DNA of 15,595 bases. Source: JBAWYM01 sp037143575. Lineage in GTDB: Bacteria; Patescibacteriota; Gracilibacteria; Peribacterales; Peribacteraceae. Shown in pieces: positions 7,685-13,615 of the stretch. The stretch spans positions 1 through 15,595 of the forward strand of contig JBAWYM010000045.1 in the NCBI GenBank assembly GCA_037143575.1. Reading direction: 5' to 3'. The translations under genes and the position numbers were made by a program. The notes under the pieces are model-generated. The model had not been told where the DNA came from. It was given only the letters and a program-made list of their open reading frames with translations, and made no database searches. Numbering within the stretch: the stretch's first letter is position 1; each line of letters starts with the position of its first letter.

Positions 7685-8767
7685 TTACCGCCGTACCCAT
7701 TTCCCTTCCCCCACCCCCTTCACCGCTCCCTGCAGCTCCAGAATAGTGAGCGTCGCCCCGATGAGCCCTGCGGCAAGCCCCGATCGCTGCACGAGATCAT
7801 CCAGGCTCTGGGGCATGGTCGTGAGGATTTTGTAGAGCGCGGCTTCGTCGGGAGTCGAAGGTGTAAATGCCGAAACGGCACCGGCATCTGGTCCCACGAT
7901 GCCGATTTCGATGAGCACGTCCTCCGGTTTCTGGACCAGCTTCGCCTGTCCCGAAGCAAGTAAAAGATGACTACCGGCGAAATTGGGATCGAAGATCTGT
8001 CCGGGCACCGCGAAGACATCCCGACCGTAATCCAGCGCCAGCTCAGCAGTAATCAGCGCGCCACTGCCCACAGGCGCTTCCAAGACAACCGTTCCAAGCG
8101 ATAAACCTGCAATGATGCGGTTTCGGGCGGGGAACGTATACTTGTCCGGCTGCGCATCCAGAGGAAATTCCGAAAGGAGCAGACCACCATGTTCGACGAT
8201 TTCCTCCGCCAGCCGCGCATTGGATTGCGGGTAGATGGAGCCAAGACCGTGGCCGAGCACCGCAACCGTTCGCCCTCCTGCGCGCATGGTCTCCGCAGCA
8301 ACCACCGCATCGATTCCCGTCGCCAAACCGCTGACGGTCACCATTCCTGCTTGGACGAACGCCGGCGTGAATAATTCGGCTACGCGCTTACCATACGGCG
8401 ACATCTCCCGTGTCCCCACGAGCGCAATGCAGGGTTCGGACAAAACCGAAAGATCGCCACGGGAATACAGGAACACCGGCGGATCGCCGATTTCTTTGAT
8501 AGAAGCTGGAAATCCCTCGTCGTCAAACGACAGAAATGCAATCTTACGCTTCGCAAGCTCCTTCTCGTACCAAGCAGGATCGAATTCCTCGAGGCGATTC
8601 AGTGTTTTGAAAACCGTTTCCTCGCGGCATCCAAGTGCTCTCAAGAGCTCTTCGTCCAATGCCTGAAGCGCTTCCGAGAGATCACTGCGCAGTGTGAGCA
8701 GCGCATCCACGCGCTTCTTCGTGAGGATATTGAGCCAGGACCAAGTGAGGGCAACTGTTCGTTCCAT
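7685..8767 (-). CDS. dprA: DNA-processing protein DprA (Smf)
   Basis: 360 residues, full length. DprA binds single-stranded DNA and loads RecA during natural transformation. An N-terminal helical part (1-95) precedes the Rossmann-like core with VGTR (117-120), SGLATGID (146-153), TVAVLGHGL (167-175), IYP (178-180), FPARNRIIAGLS (212-223) and GSGALITAELALDYGRDVFAVPG (234-256). A C-terminal winged-helix domain occupies about 300-360. In most DprA proteins a His follows GID at the 'A.H..AL' position; here that stretch reads AVVAAETM, so the His is missing, which is odd but not necessarily inactivating. The start is the only ATG near the expected N-terminus, with TACGAT just upstream. It lies between the GNAT gene and the PMT gene on the same strand, with no other competence gene in view. 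Confidence 0.93.
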   Translation of the reverse strand: MERTVALTWSWLNILTKKRVDALLTLRSDLSEALQALDEELLRALGCREETVFKTLNRLEEFDPAWYEKELAKRKIAFLSFDDEGFPASIKEIGDPPVFLYSRGDLSVLSEPCIALVGTREMSPYGKRVAELFTPAFVQAGMVTVSGLATGIDAVVAAETMRAGGRTVAVLGHGLGSIYPQSNARLAEEIVEHGGLLLSEFPLDAQPDKYTFPARNRIIAGLSLGTVVLEAPVGSGALITAELALDYGRDVFAVPGQIFDPNFAGSHLLLASGQAKLVQKPEDVLIEIGIVGPDAGAVSAFTPSTPDEAALYKILTTMPQSLDDLVQRSGLAAGLIGATLTILELQGAVKGVGEGKWVRR

Positions 8768-8773
8768 GGCACC

Positions 8774-8779
8774 ATCGTA
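8774..8779 (-). promoter_or_regulatory. -10-like TACGAT before dprA
   Basis: TACGAT on the minus strand ends six bases before the ATG at 8767, predicting a leaderless dprA transcript. No Shine-Dalgarno is present. Confidence 0.35.
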
Positions 8780-8823
8780 GCGGGTTTAAACGATAGCGCG
8801 AAAAAACTGTCGTACACCCGAAT

Positions 8824-9381
8824 CTATGGCTTCTCATAGACCATCAGCCAAGCATCCGACCATTCTTCTCCATGCTGCTCCCATTGTTTAAGGATTTTCA
8901 CCTTCTTGAAACCTGCCTTCTCGTAGGCGCGGACCGCACGCTCATTCCGCACATCCGGATCCATGATGATTTTTTGTGCGCCTTTTTCCTTCATCAGATA
9001 GCGCATCATCAACGAAAGAGTGGCCGAACCTATGCCTTTCCCATGTAAATCCGACTCTCCGATAAACATATCGATTCCCCAAACATTTGGCTCTTCCAAA
9101 ATCGGCTCCGGATAAGCGTAATCCATTTCCTTCCGTGCTTCATAATATTGAAGGTACCCGATCGGCCTGTTCTTCCACTCAATAATTGCTGATTGAATAT
9201 GGCTCTCTCCCACAATACGCGGACGATATTTAGACCGGATCGCATCCATCGTAAGACCTGCGGTGTTTTCATACCACGCACTCACCGTTGGATTATTCAG
9301 CCATGAAAGTAGAAGCGAATATTCATCGTCAGAATCGGTCATTTCCCGAATCAGCAACTCATTATCGGAAACTATCAGCAT
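8824..9381 (-). CDS. GNAT acetyltransferase, AAC(6')-like
   Basis: 185 residues from the ATG at 9381; the frame runs six bases further to a TTG, which is less likely. GNAT enzymes transfer an acetyl group from acetyl-CoA to an amine. The order of motifs matches the aminoglycoside 6'-N-acetyltransferase branch: WLNNP (27-31), RPIGYLQYY (72-80), GIDMFIG (102-108), the acetyl-CoA loop HGKGIGSA (113-120) and DPDVRNERAVRAYEKAGF (141-158). Relatives also act on other amines, including siderophore intermediates and unknown metabolites, so resistance is not implied. It begins 18 bases after the fic stop and may be co-transcribed with fic, but a TATACT hexamer in that gap could be its own promoter. 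Confidence 0.85.
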   Translation of the reverse strand: MLIVSDNELLIREMTDSDDEYSLLLSWLNNPTVSAWYENTAGLTMDAIRSKYRPRIVGESHIQSAIIEWKNRPIGYLQYYEARKEMDYAYPEPILEEPNVWGIDMFIGESDLHGKGIGSATLSLMMRYLMKEKGAQKIIMDPDVRNERAVRAYEKAGFKKVKILKQWEQHGEEWSDAWLMVYEKP

Positions 9382-9387
9382 AGGCAA

Positions 9388-9393
9388 AGTATA
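9388..9393 (-). promoter_or_regulatory. -10-like TATACT before the GNAT gene
   Basis: TATACT on the minus strand ends six bases before the ATG at 9381, in the 18-base gap after fic. It predicts a leaderless transcript starting at the ATG. The best -35-like match (TTGTCG) is about 20 bases upstream, longer than ideal. Confidence 0.4.
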
Positions 9394-9399
9394 CCGAAT

Positions 9400-10326
9400 T
9401 CATCCCTTCCTCTCGACAATATCCCACCCTTCCATCACCCCATCGCAGAGAAAGTCCTGAAGCAGAGAGGTATCCCCCTTCTTCTGCGCCGTATTCAGAA
9501 ACGTGTAATAGAGGCGTTTCTTCTCCGGATGAATCACCACTGGCGGCAGGTTCTGCCGGAGCAACATCGCGTGCATGAGCAGCCGCCCAATGCGACCGTT
9601 GCCGTCCGAAAAAGGATGGATCTGCTCGAAGCGGGCATGAAGAGCAGCGATGTGTGATAGTGCATCTTCCGGATCAGCGAGAACATTCTTTGCCCACTCC
9701 TCCATGAGCACAGGAACCTTGAGAGGGTTGGCCGTCGGCAGATCCGCACCGACGATGCGCACACCATGGGAACGATATACTCCGGCATCCGGACGAATAC
9801 CGTTCATGAGCATGCCGTGCAACCGGAGAATGAGCACTTCATCGATCGGCCGGTCAGCAGCAAGATGATCGAATAACCGCAGCAAAGCCGTCTGATGATT
9901 CTTGGCTTCCAGCTGCTCGATGATGGTTTTATCGGGGAGAGCAGTATTCCGAAACAACACAGCGGCGGTTTCCTCCTGCGTGAGAGTACTGCCCTCGATG
10001 GAATTGGATGTGTAGGTGAGCACGAGGACGAACTGATCCCGGATATCGGGATTCTCGAGAATCGTCTTCAGGACGGACTTCATCTTCTGAGATTTCTGCA
10101 TCGTAATGGCCTTCTTGGCCGTGAGCAGCTCCTCGGGGATCACGGTGAGTCCCGAATACTCCCGATACAGCGCATCGATACGCTCCAGAGCTTTCCGCCG
10201 TGGGACGGCCTTTCCATGGAACCAGCGATTGAACGTGACGAAGGAGACGCCGAACTTCCGGGCTAACTCTGTCTGGCTCAAACCCGACAGCCGCTGAATG
10301 GTGGAGAGCTTCTGAGGAGTACTCAT
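9400..10326 (-). CDS. HTH-containing Fic family protein (adenylyltransferase-like)
   Basis: 308 residues from the ATG at 10326; a GTG at 10335 is also in frame. Fic enzymes usually move AMP from ATP to a hydroxyl of a target protein. The N-terminus holds a helix-turn-helix of XRE type (about 14-37, SGLSQTELARKFGVS then TFNRWFHGK). The middle has SNSIEG (107-112), matching the (S/T)xxxE(G/N) inhibitory helix of class II Fic proteins, and the catalytic motif HPFSDGNGR is complete at 237-245. An active but self-inhibited enzyme is therefore predicted. The DNA-binding domain and the duplicated TTTATAAAGTTCC element over its own promoter suggest autoregulation. The GNAT gene follows after 18 bases. 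The Fic target is unknown. No small antitoxin gene with a SxxxE helix lies next to it, as expected when inhibition is built in. Confidence 0.92.
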   Translation of the reverse strand: MSTPQKLSTIQRLSGLSQTELARKFGVSFVTFNRWFHGKAVPRRKALERIDALYREYSGLTVIPEELLTAKKAITMQKSQKMKSVLKTILENPDIRDQFVLVLTYTSNSIEGSTLTQEETAAVLFRNTALPDKTIIEQLEAKNHQTALLRLFDHLAADRPIDEVLILRLHGMLMNGIRPDAGVYRSHGVRIVGADLPTANPLKVPVLMEEWAKNVLADPEDALSHIAALHARFEQIHPFSDGNGRIGRLLMHAMLLRQNLPPVVIHPEKKRLYYTFLNTAQKKGDTSLLQDFLCDGVMEGWDIVERKG

Positions 10327-10336
10327 GGAAATCACT

Positions 10337-10377
10337 GGAACTTTATAAATTGTAGCAGATTGGAGGAACTTTATAAA
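10337..10377 (-). promoter_or_regulatory. fic promoter with two direct-repeat operator candidates
   Basis: The 13-base element TTTATAAAGTTCC (minus strand) occurs twice, at 10365-10377 and 10337-10349, exactly 28 bases apart. A promoter fits between them: -35 TTTATA at 10372-10377, a 17-base spacer and -10 TACAAT at 10349-10354. One copy thus covers the -35, and the other abuts the -10 and spans the likely start point near 10342. TTTATAAA inside the element is itself palindromic. This is the classic layout for repression by the helix-turn-helix of the gene product. Confidence 0.65.
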
Positions 10378-10393
10378 GCCTGTAAATCATGGC

Positions 10394-10816
10394 TCACGCT
10401 TTTTCGCTTACAACCTTCACTCCGAGATTTGTCAGCAACCATGCATTCAACAATTGAGCATCGCTCAACAGTGGGGCTTCTTCCTTTATGAACGTCCATT
10501 GCCCTCCACCTTCCGTTCGGAAACTGCAGCCAAATTCGTTCAGAGAATATCCAGTAACGATCGGCGTCAGAGCATTACCCTTTTCGTCTTGGAGCGGATA
10601 GCCGTTACCGAGAAATATCACACAAGGCAAAAATTGAGGTCGCATAACCAATTTTACATTCTGTCCGTTTCCAAAATACGCCAATCTACCGCTACATCGT
10701 AAAATGGCAGGAACACTCTCAGCTGCCTTTTCGAAATCATCATTAGCCACACAGACAATCTGTCGATGTAGCCACCTCTCGTCAATAACTCTCTCGGAAG
10801 AATCATACTTATCCAA
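10394..10816 (-). CDS. Hypothetical protein, unrecognised
   Basis: I do not recognise this 140-residue product. It is a soluble, mixed-composition sequence without membrane segments. Visible pieces are FGNGQNVKLVM (about 48-58), FLGNGYPLQDEKGN (68-81) and an Asn/Leu-rich C-terminal helix ending KVVSEKA. The only upstream start is a TTG at 10816, four codons after an in-frame TGA; AAAGGA three bases before it could serve as a weak ribosome site. The other frame stays open upstream over the same region (TTG at 10839), so a frameshift or a lost 5' end is possible. It lies 67 bases upstream of the fic ATG on the same strand. The amino-acid pattern looks coding, but function and start are open. 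Confidence 0.5.
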   Translation of the reverse strand: MDKYDSSERVIDERWLHRQIVCVANDDFEKAAESVPAILRCSGRLAYFGNGQNVKLVMRPQFLPCVIFLGNGYPLQDEKGNALTPIVTGYSLNEFGCSFRTEGGGQWTFIKEEAPLLSDAQLLNAWLLTNLGVKVVSEKA

Positions 10817-10900
10817 TGATCCTTTTCATCAAGGTTCAATCGCCCTTCGTCATTGGAGCTTCATCCCCAAGATGCTCTGCACGGCATCCGGAATCGCCTG

Positions 10901-10924
10901 TCACGTCAGATTAATCTGACGTGA
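10901..10924. terminator. Perfect 24-bp palindrome downstream of gatB
   Basis: TCACGTCAGATT is followed directly by its exact reverse complement, giving 12 perfect pairs with no spacer. As RNA it would form a stem of about nine pairs with a short AU-rich loop. It begins 12 bases after the gatB stop, which suits a transcript end or a 3' stability hairpin. There is no T-tract on either strand, so a canonical intrinsic terminator is not shown. A dimeric regulator site is the alternative. Confidence 0.5.
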
Positions 10925-10935
10925 ACTGCCCCTTC

Positions 10936-12381
10936 TCAGCCAATCCTTCTGAGGAGTATTTCCTGAACTTTCTCCGGTTGTGCTTGTCCACGCGTCTCCT
11001 TCATCACCCATCCCACGATCGCCCCGAGCGCTGCGGTTTTGCCGTTTCGATACGACTCGATGGCTTTTGGATTGGCGGCAATGGCTTTGACGACCAGTGC
11101 TTCGATGGCACCACTATCACTGATCTGCTGCATCCCGCCTTCAGAGATAATCGCAGAAGGTTTCTTGCCCGTCTCCACCATCGTCTCCAGCACCTCCTTC
11201 GCCTTGTTCCCGGAGATCGTCCCGGCGTCGATGGCCTCGATGAGTGAGACTAAATCCTCCGTACCCGGACCCTCTTCCAGCGTCTTCTCGTGTGCATGGA
11301 GGAAGCCCTGGAGCTGCGTGATGACGATACTGGACGCGCGCTTGGCATCTTTCGTTTTTCCATAGACGGCATCAAAGAGCGAGCGGAGGAGCGCACTGTC
11401 ATTGAGCTGCTGTGCCTCGGCATCAGTTAGGCCCAGCGTGAGGACTTTCTTCTTCTCATCGCGCGGGAGCGGCGGCAATGACAGGCGAATAGTTTCGACT
11501 GCAGCAGCGTCGAAGTGCAGTGGGGGAATGTCCGGCTCGGGGAAATAGCGATAATCATCGGCAGTCTCTTTCGTTCGAAGTAATCTCGTCTTCTCCTCAT
11601 CATCCATCCAGCCGACAGTGATGTCGTGCGGGAGCGGGCCACCCGCTTCATCCCACAGATCGCGTAACCGCTTTTCCTCATACTGCAGCGCTTTCTCCAG
11701 CGATTTGAAGGAGTTCAAATTTTTGATTTCGCTGCGCGGATTGAGCTTCTCCGTCCCCTTCTCCCGCAAAGAAATCGACGCATCGAAGCGCATCATGCCC
11801 TTGAACATATCCGCCTCACTCGATCCCACGGAGATGAGAATGCGACGCAATTCCTGTGCGAACGCCACAGCTTCTTCCGACGAACGCAGATCCGGCTCGG
11901 TAACGATCTCCATGAGCGGAGTGCCCGCACGGTTGTAATCACAGAGCGTCTTGCCGTAGCGGTGCGTCAATTTACCGGCATCGTTCTCCATGTGCAGCCG
12001 CGTAATTCGGCAGACGCGGGTACCCGTGACTTTCCCGCTGGAATCGGCGAGGTCATATTCCACAGACCCTGCCTTGGAGAGCGGAAAGTCGTACTGCGAA
12101 ATTTGGAAGCCAGCCGGGAGATCCGGGTAGAAGTAGTGCTTGCGATCGAAGTGGCAGTCGGGCGGAATGGTACAGCCGATCGCCAGAGACGACCGCAGCG
12201 CCTTCGCAATGGCTTCTTTATTGGGCACAGGCAGCGTCCCCGGGTGCCCCATGCAGATCGGACAGACGGTCGTATTGGGCGCCTTGCCGAAGGCATCGTT
12301 ATCGCACCCGCAGAACATCTTCGTCTTCGTATTCATCTGCGCGTGGACTTCCAAGCCGATGATGACTTCTAATATGGACAC
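10936..12381 (-). CDS. gatB: Asp-tRNA(Asn)/Glu-tRNA(Gln) amidotransferase subunit B
   Basis: 481 residues from a GTG at 12381. GatB is the kinase/transamidase subunit of GatCAB, which converts Glu-tRNA(Gln) or Asp-tRNA(Asn) to the amide form for translation. The start region reads GLEVHAQ (9-15). Zinc-type cysteines CGC (24-26) and CPIC (40-43) follow, then FDRKHYFYPDLPAGFQISQY (78-97), TPLMEIVTEPD and the long helical YqeY-like C-terminal domain to ILLRRIG. The open frame continues to 12516, but that extra part is only translated heptamer repeat plus spacer, and family members begin a few residues before GLEVHAQ, so I reject it. gatA and gatC are not in the window. Array 1 of the GAnnCAA repeat ends about 40 bases upstream of the start. 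Confidence 0.95.
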   Translation of the reverse strand: MSILEVIIGLEVHAQMNTKTKMFCGCDNDAFGKAPNTTVCPICMGHPGTLPVPNKEAIAKALRSSLAIGCTIPPDCHFDRKHYFYPDLPAGFQISQYDFPLSKAGSVEYDLADSSGKVTGTRVCRITRLHMENDAGKLTHRYGKTLCDYNRAGTPLMEIVTEPDLRSSEEAVAFAQELRRILISVGSSEADMFKGMMRFDASISLREKGTEKLNPRSEIKNLNSFKSLEKALQYEEKRLRDLWDEAGGPLPHDITVGWMDDEEKTRLLRTKETADDYRYFPEPDIPPLHFDAAAVETIRLSLPPLPRDEKKKVLTLGLTDAEAQQLNDSALLRSLFDAVYGKTKDAKRASSIVITQLQGFLHAHEKTLEEGPGTEDLVSLIEAIDAGTISGNKAKEVLETMVETGKKPSAIISEGGMQQISDSGAIEALVVKAIAANPKAIESYRNGKTAALGAIVGWVMKETRGQAQPEKVQEILLRRIG

Positions 12382-12420
12382 TGAGTTGATGAAATGAGAG
12401 AAGCTATTGGACGAGGAGAA

Positions 12421-12516
12421 GATACAAGAAACAAGAGGCAAGATACAACGAAGATGCAAGAAACAAGAAGCAAGATCTAGGGAAGATCCAAGATACAACG
12501 AAGAGACAAGAGACAA
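12421..12516 (+). repeat. GAnnCAA heptamer array 1
   Basis: Eleven GAnnCAA units plus one degenerate GATCTAG unit, interrupted twice by CGAA and once by GGAA. It lies between the gatB start and the four-helix-bundle stop. Part of it (12477-12498) is the reverse complement of part of array 2 with one mismatch, so the two arrays form a long-range inverted repeat. Confidence 0.9.
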
Positions 12517-12552
12517 TGTCCGAGTAGTGTGTACTGGAGGAGAGGGCTATCC

Positions 12553-12960
12553 TCAGGATTTCTCCGAATTCTTCCGACGGTTTCTCTCGAAAGATAGGAG
12601 AATTGCGCTGAATATTCGCACATACTCTTGAGATTCGGTGAGGAGCAATTGGCGATCTGGTTCAAGCCCCGAAGCGTTTTCCAGATCAAGTAAACGGATC
12701 CAGAACGTCGTCTCTTTGGCTTCGCGCCGACTGGTCTTGATCTTGACGGCAAAATCGTTCGCCCCCAATGCGTCATTCGCTTCAAGGTAATTGGCTCCGA
12801 CTGAAGCAGAGGACCGTATGAGTTGACGGGAGTATTCCTCATTGGCAATCGATCGAGGGATCTTCTTGAGAAAAGCGCAGATTGCCCGAGCAAATCGATA
12901 TGTCCGTTCCGAGAGATCGTAACTGTGTTCTCTGTTCGCAGAAAAATCGTGAGAATCCAT
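12553..12960 (-). CDS. Four-helix-bundle protein of the 23S rRNA intervening-sequence (S23) family
   Basis: 135 residues from the ATG at 12960. The sequence has the family pattern: YRFARAICAFLKKIPRSIAN (21-40), QLIRSSASVGANYLEAND (46-63) and KIKTSRREAKETTFWIRLL (73-91), then a last helix to about residue 125. Members form pentameric four-helix bundles. Some are encoded in insertions of 23S rRNA genes, while many others, as here, are free-standing. Their biochemical role is unclear. The frame is open to 13119, but the extra N-terminus is translated repeat (DPRSKIQ-type) and overlaps def, so it is rejected. AGGAG lies only one base before the ATG, too close for a normal ribosome site. The gene is flanked by repeat arrays 1 and 2 in opposite orientation and sits among housekeeping genes, suggesting a mobile or inserted cassette. 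Confidence 0.85.
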   Translation of the reverse strand: MDSHDFSANREHSYDLSERTYRFARAICAFLKKIPRSIANEEYSRQLIRSSASVGANYLEANDALGANDFAVKIKTSRREAKETTFWIRLLDLENASGLEPDRQLLLTESQEYVRIFSAILLSFERNRRKNSEKS

Positions 12961-13053
12961 GCTCCTATGATGACCTCGCAACTTCATACGTAAAGCTGGA
13001 CAACAATACACCTTGCATCTGATCCTCAATCCTGATCTCAATAAACCAGCTAA

Positions 13054-13113
13054 TTGGATCTTGGATCTTGGATCTTGGATCTTCCCTGGATCTTGCATCT
13101 TATCTCTTGGATC
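13054..13113 (-). repeat. GAnnCAA heptamer array 2 (reads TTGnnTC on the plus strand)
   Basis: Four exact TTGGATC units (13054-13081), then TTCCC, TGGATC, TTGCATC, TTATCTC and TTGGATC. It is inverted relative to array 1 and ends two bases before the def stop codon. Stop-free in all frames, it causes the false N-terminal extension of the four-helix-bundle ORF. Confidence 0.9.
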
Positions 13114-13115
13114 TT

Positions 13116-13556
13116 TCATTCATAATCCACAATCAACCTCGCCTCCAGATGGTCCACTTCGTGCTGGATCACACGAGCGGAGAAACCCCGCAGCCTCCTC
13201 TCCTGCTCTTTGCCTTTCTCATCCATAAACTTCACGGTGACATCGGTAGAGCGCGGCACTGCCACTACGATCCCAGGCAAGCTCAGACATCCCTCCTCCA
13301 TCACCTCCTGCTCCTTGCCGTACCGTGTAATCACCGGATTGATGAAAACCGTCATCTTGCCAACGATGTTCGCCAAACAAAGCGACAGAGACTGACCCAC
13401 CTGTGGAGCGGCGAGGCCGGCTCCATCTTCATCCGTCACCGTCAGGCGCATGTCTTTGATCAATTTCAGGATGTCCTTCGTGACCTTCAAAACCTTCTTC
13501 GCTTGGGTGCGGAGGATGGGATTATCGGCGCCGGTGATAACGGTGAGAGCAGGCAT
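13116..13556 (-). CDS. def: Peptide deformylase
   Basis: 146 residues, full length but compact. It removes the formyl group from the N-terminal methionine of new proteins using a bound metal ion. All three family motifs are present: GAGLAAPQ (45-52), EEGCLS (87-92, metal ligand C90) and QHEVDH (131-136, HExxH ligands H132 and H136 with catalytic E133). After HEVDHL the usual Gly of 'HLxG' is Ala (HLEA), and the tail ends at once with LIVDYE, without the longer C-terminal helix of some types. TGA is the stop. An extended -10 (TGG-TATAAT) lies 14 bases before the ATG. The usual partner fmt is absent; def sits between dnaQ and the four-helix-bundle gene on the same strand. Confidence 0.95.
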   Translation of the reverse strand: MPALTVITGADNPILRTQAKKVLKVTKDILKLIKDMRLTVTDEDGAGLAAPQVGQSLSLCLANIVGKMTVFINPVITRYGKEQEVMEEGCLSLPGIVVAVPRSTDVTVKFMDEKGKEQERRLRGFSARVIQHEVDHLEARLIVDYE

Positions 13557-13570
13557 TTTGAAGAGATCAC

Positions 13571-13579
13571 ATTATACCA
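13571..13579 (-). promoter_or_regulatory. Extended -10 promoter of def
   Basis: TGG followed by a perfect TATAAT (minus strand) ends 14 bases before the def ATG, giving a predicted leader of about eight bases. The -35 zone falls wholly in the AGTCCTA repeat and has no TTGACA-like box, so the extended -10 would have to carry recognition. Confidence 0.6.
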
Positions 13580-13580
13580 G

Positions 13581-13615
13581 AGTCCTAAGTCCTAAGTCCT
13601 AAGTCCTAAGTCCTT
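13581..13615. repeat. AGTCCTA heptamer array between dnaQ and def
   Basis: Five tandem 7-bp units, four exact AGTCCTA and a last AGTCCTT. The stop codon of the DnaQ-like gene (13606-13608) lies inside the fourth unit, so the last residues Arg-Thr and the stop are repeat-encoded. The other end is adjacent to the def -10. Confidence 0.92.

Noticed and set aside
9400..10326. Fic toxin with separate antitoxin gene
   Set aside because: The inhibitory SxxxEG helix is inside the same protein and no small antitoxin ORF was found next to it.
11962..12372. 136-codon plus-strand open frame antisense to gatB
   Set aside because: The opposite strand encodes conserved GatB motifs; no independent coding signal.
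12382..12516. N-terminal extension of GatB to 12516
   Set aside because: The residues are translated heptamer repeat plus spacer; the conserved family start matches the GTG at 12381.
12553..12960. Nearby 23S rRNA suggested by the S23 intervening-sequence protein
   Set aside because: Flanking sequence is def and gatB with no rRNA-like stretch; this is a free-standing member.
12421..13113. Possible CRISPR array in the repeated GATCCAA/TTGGATC sequence
   Set aside because: Units are 7 bp and contiguous, with no unique spacers of 25-40 bases and no cas genes.
12961..13119. Extension of the four-helix-bundle protein to 13119
   Set aside because: Encoded by repeat array 2 and overlapping the end of def; the family fold begins after the ATG at 12960.
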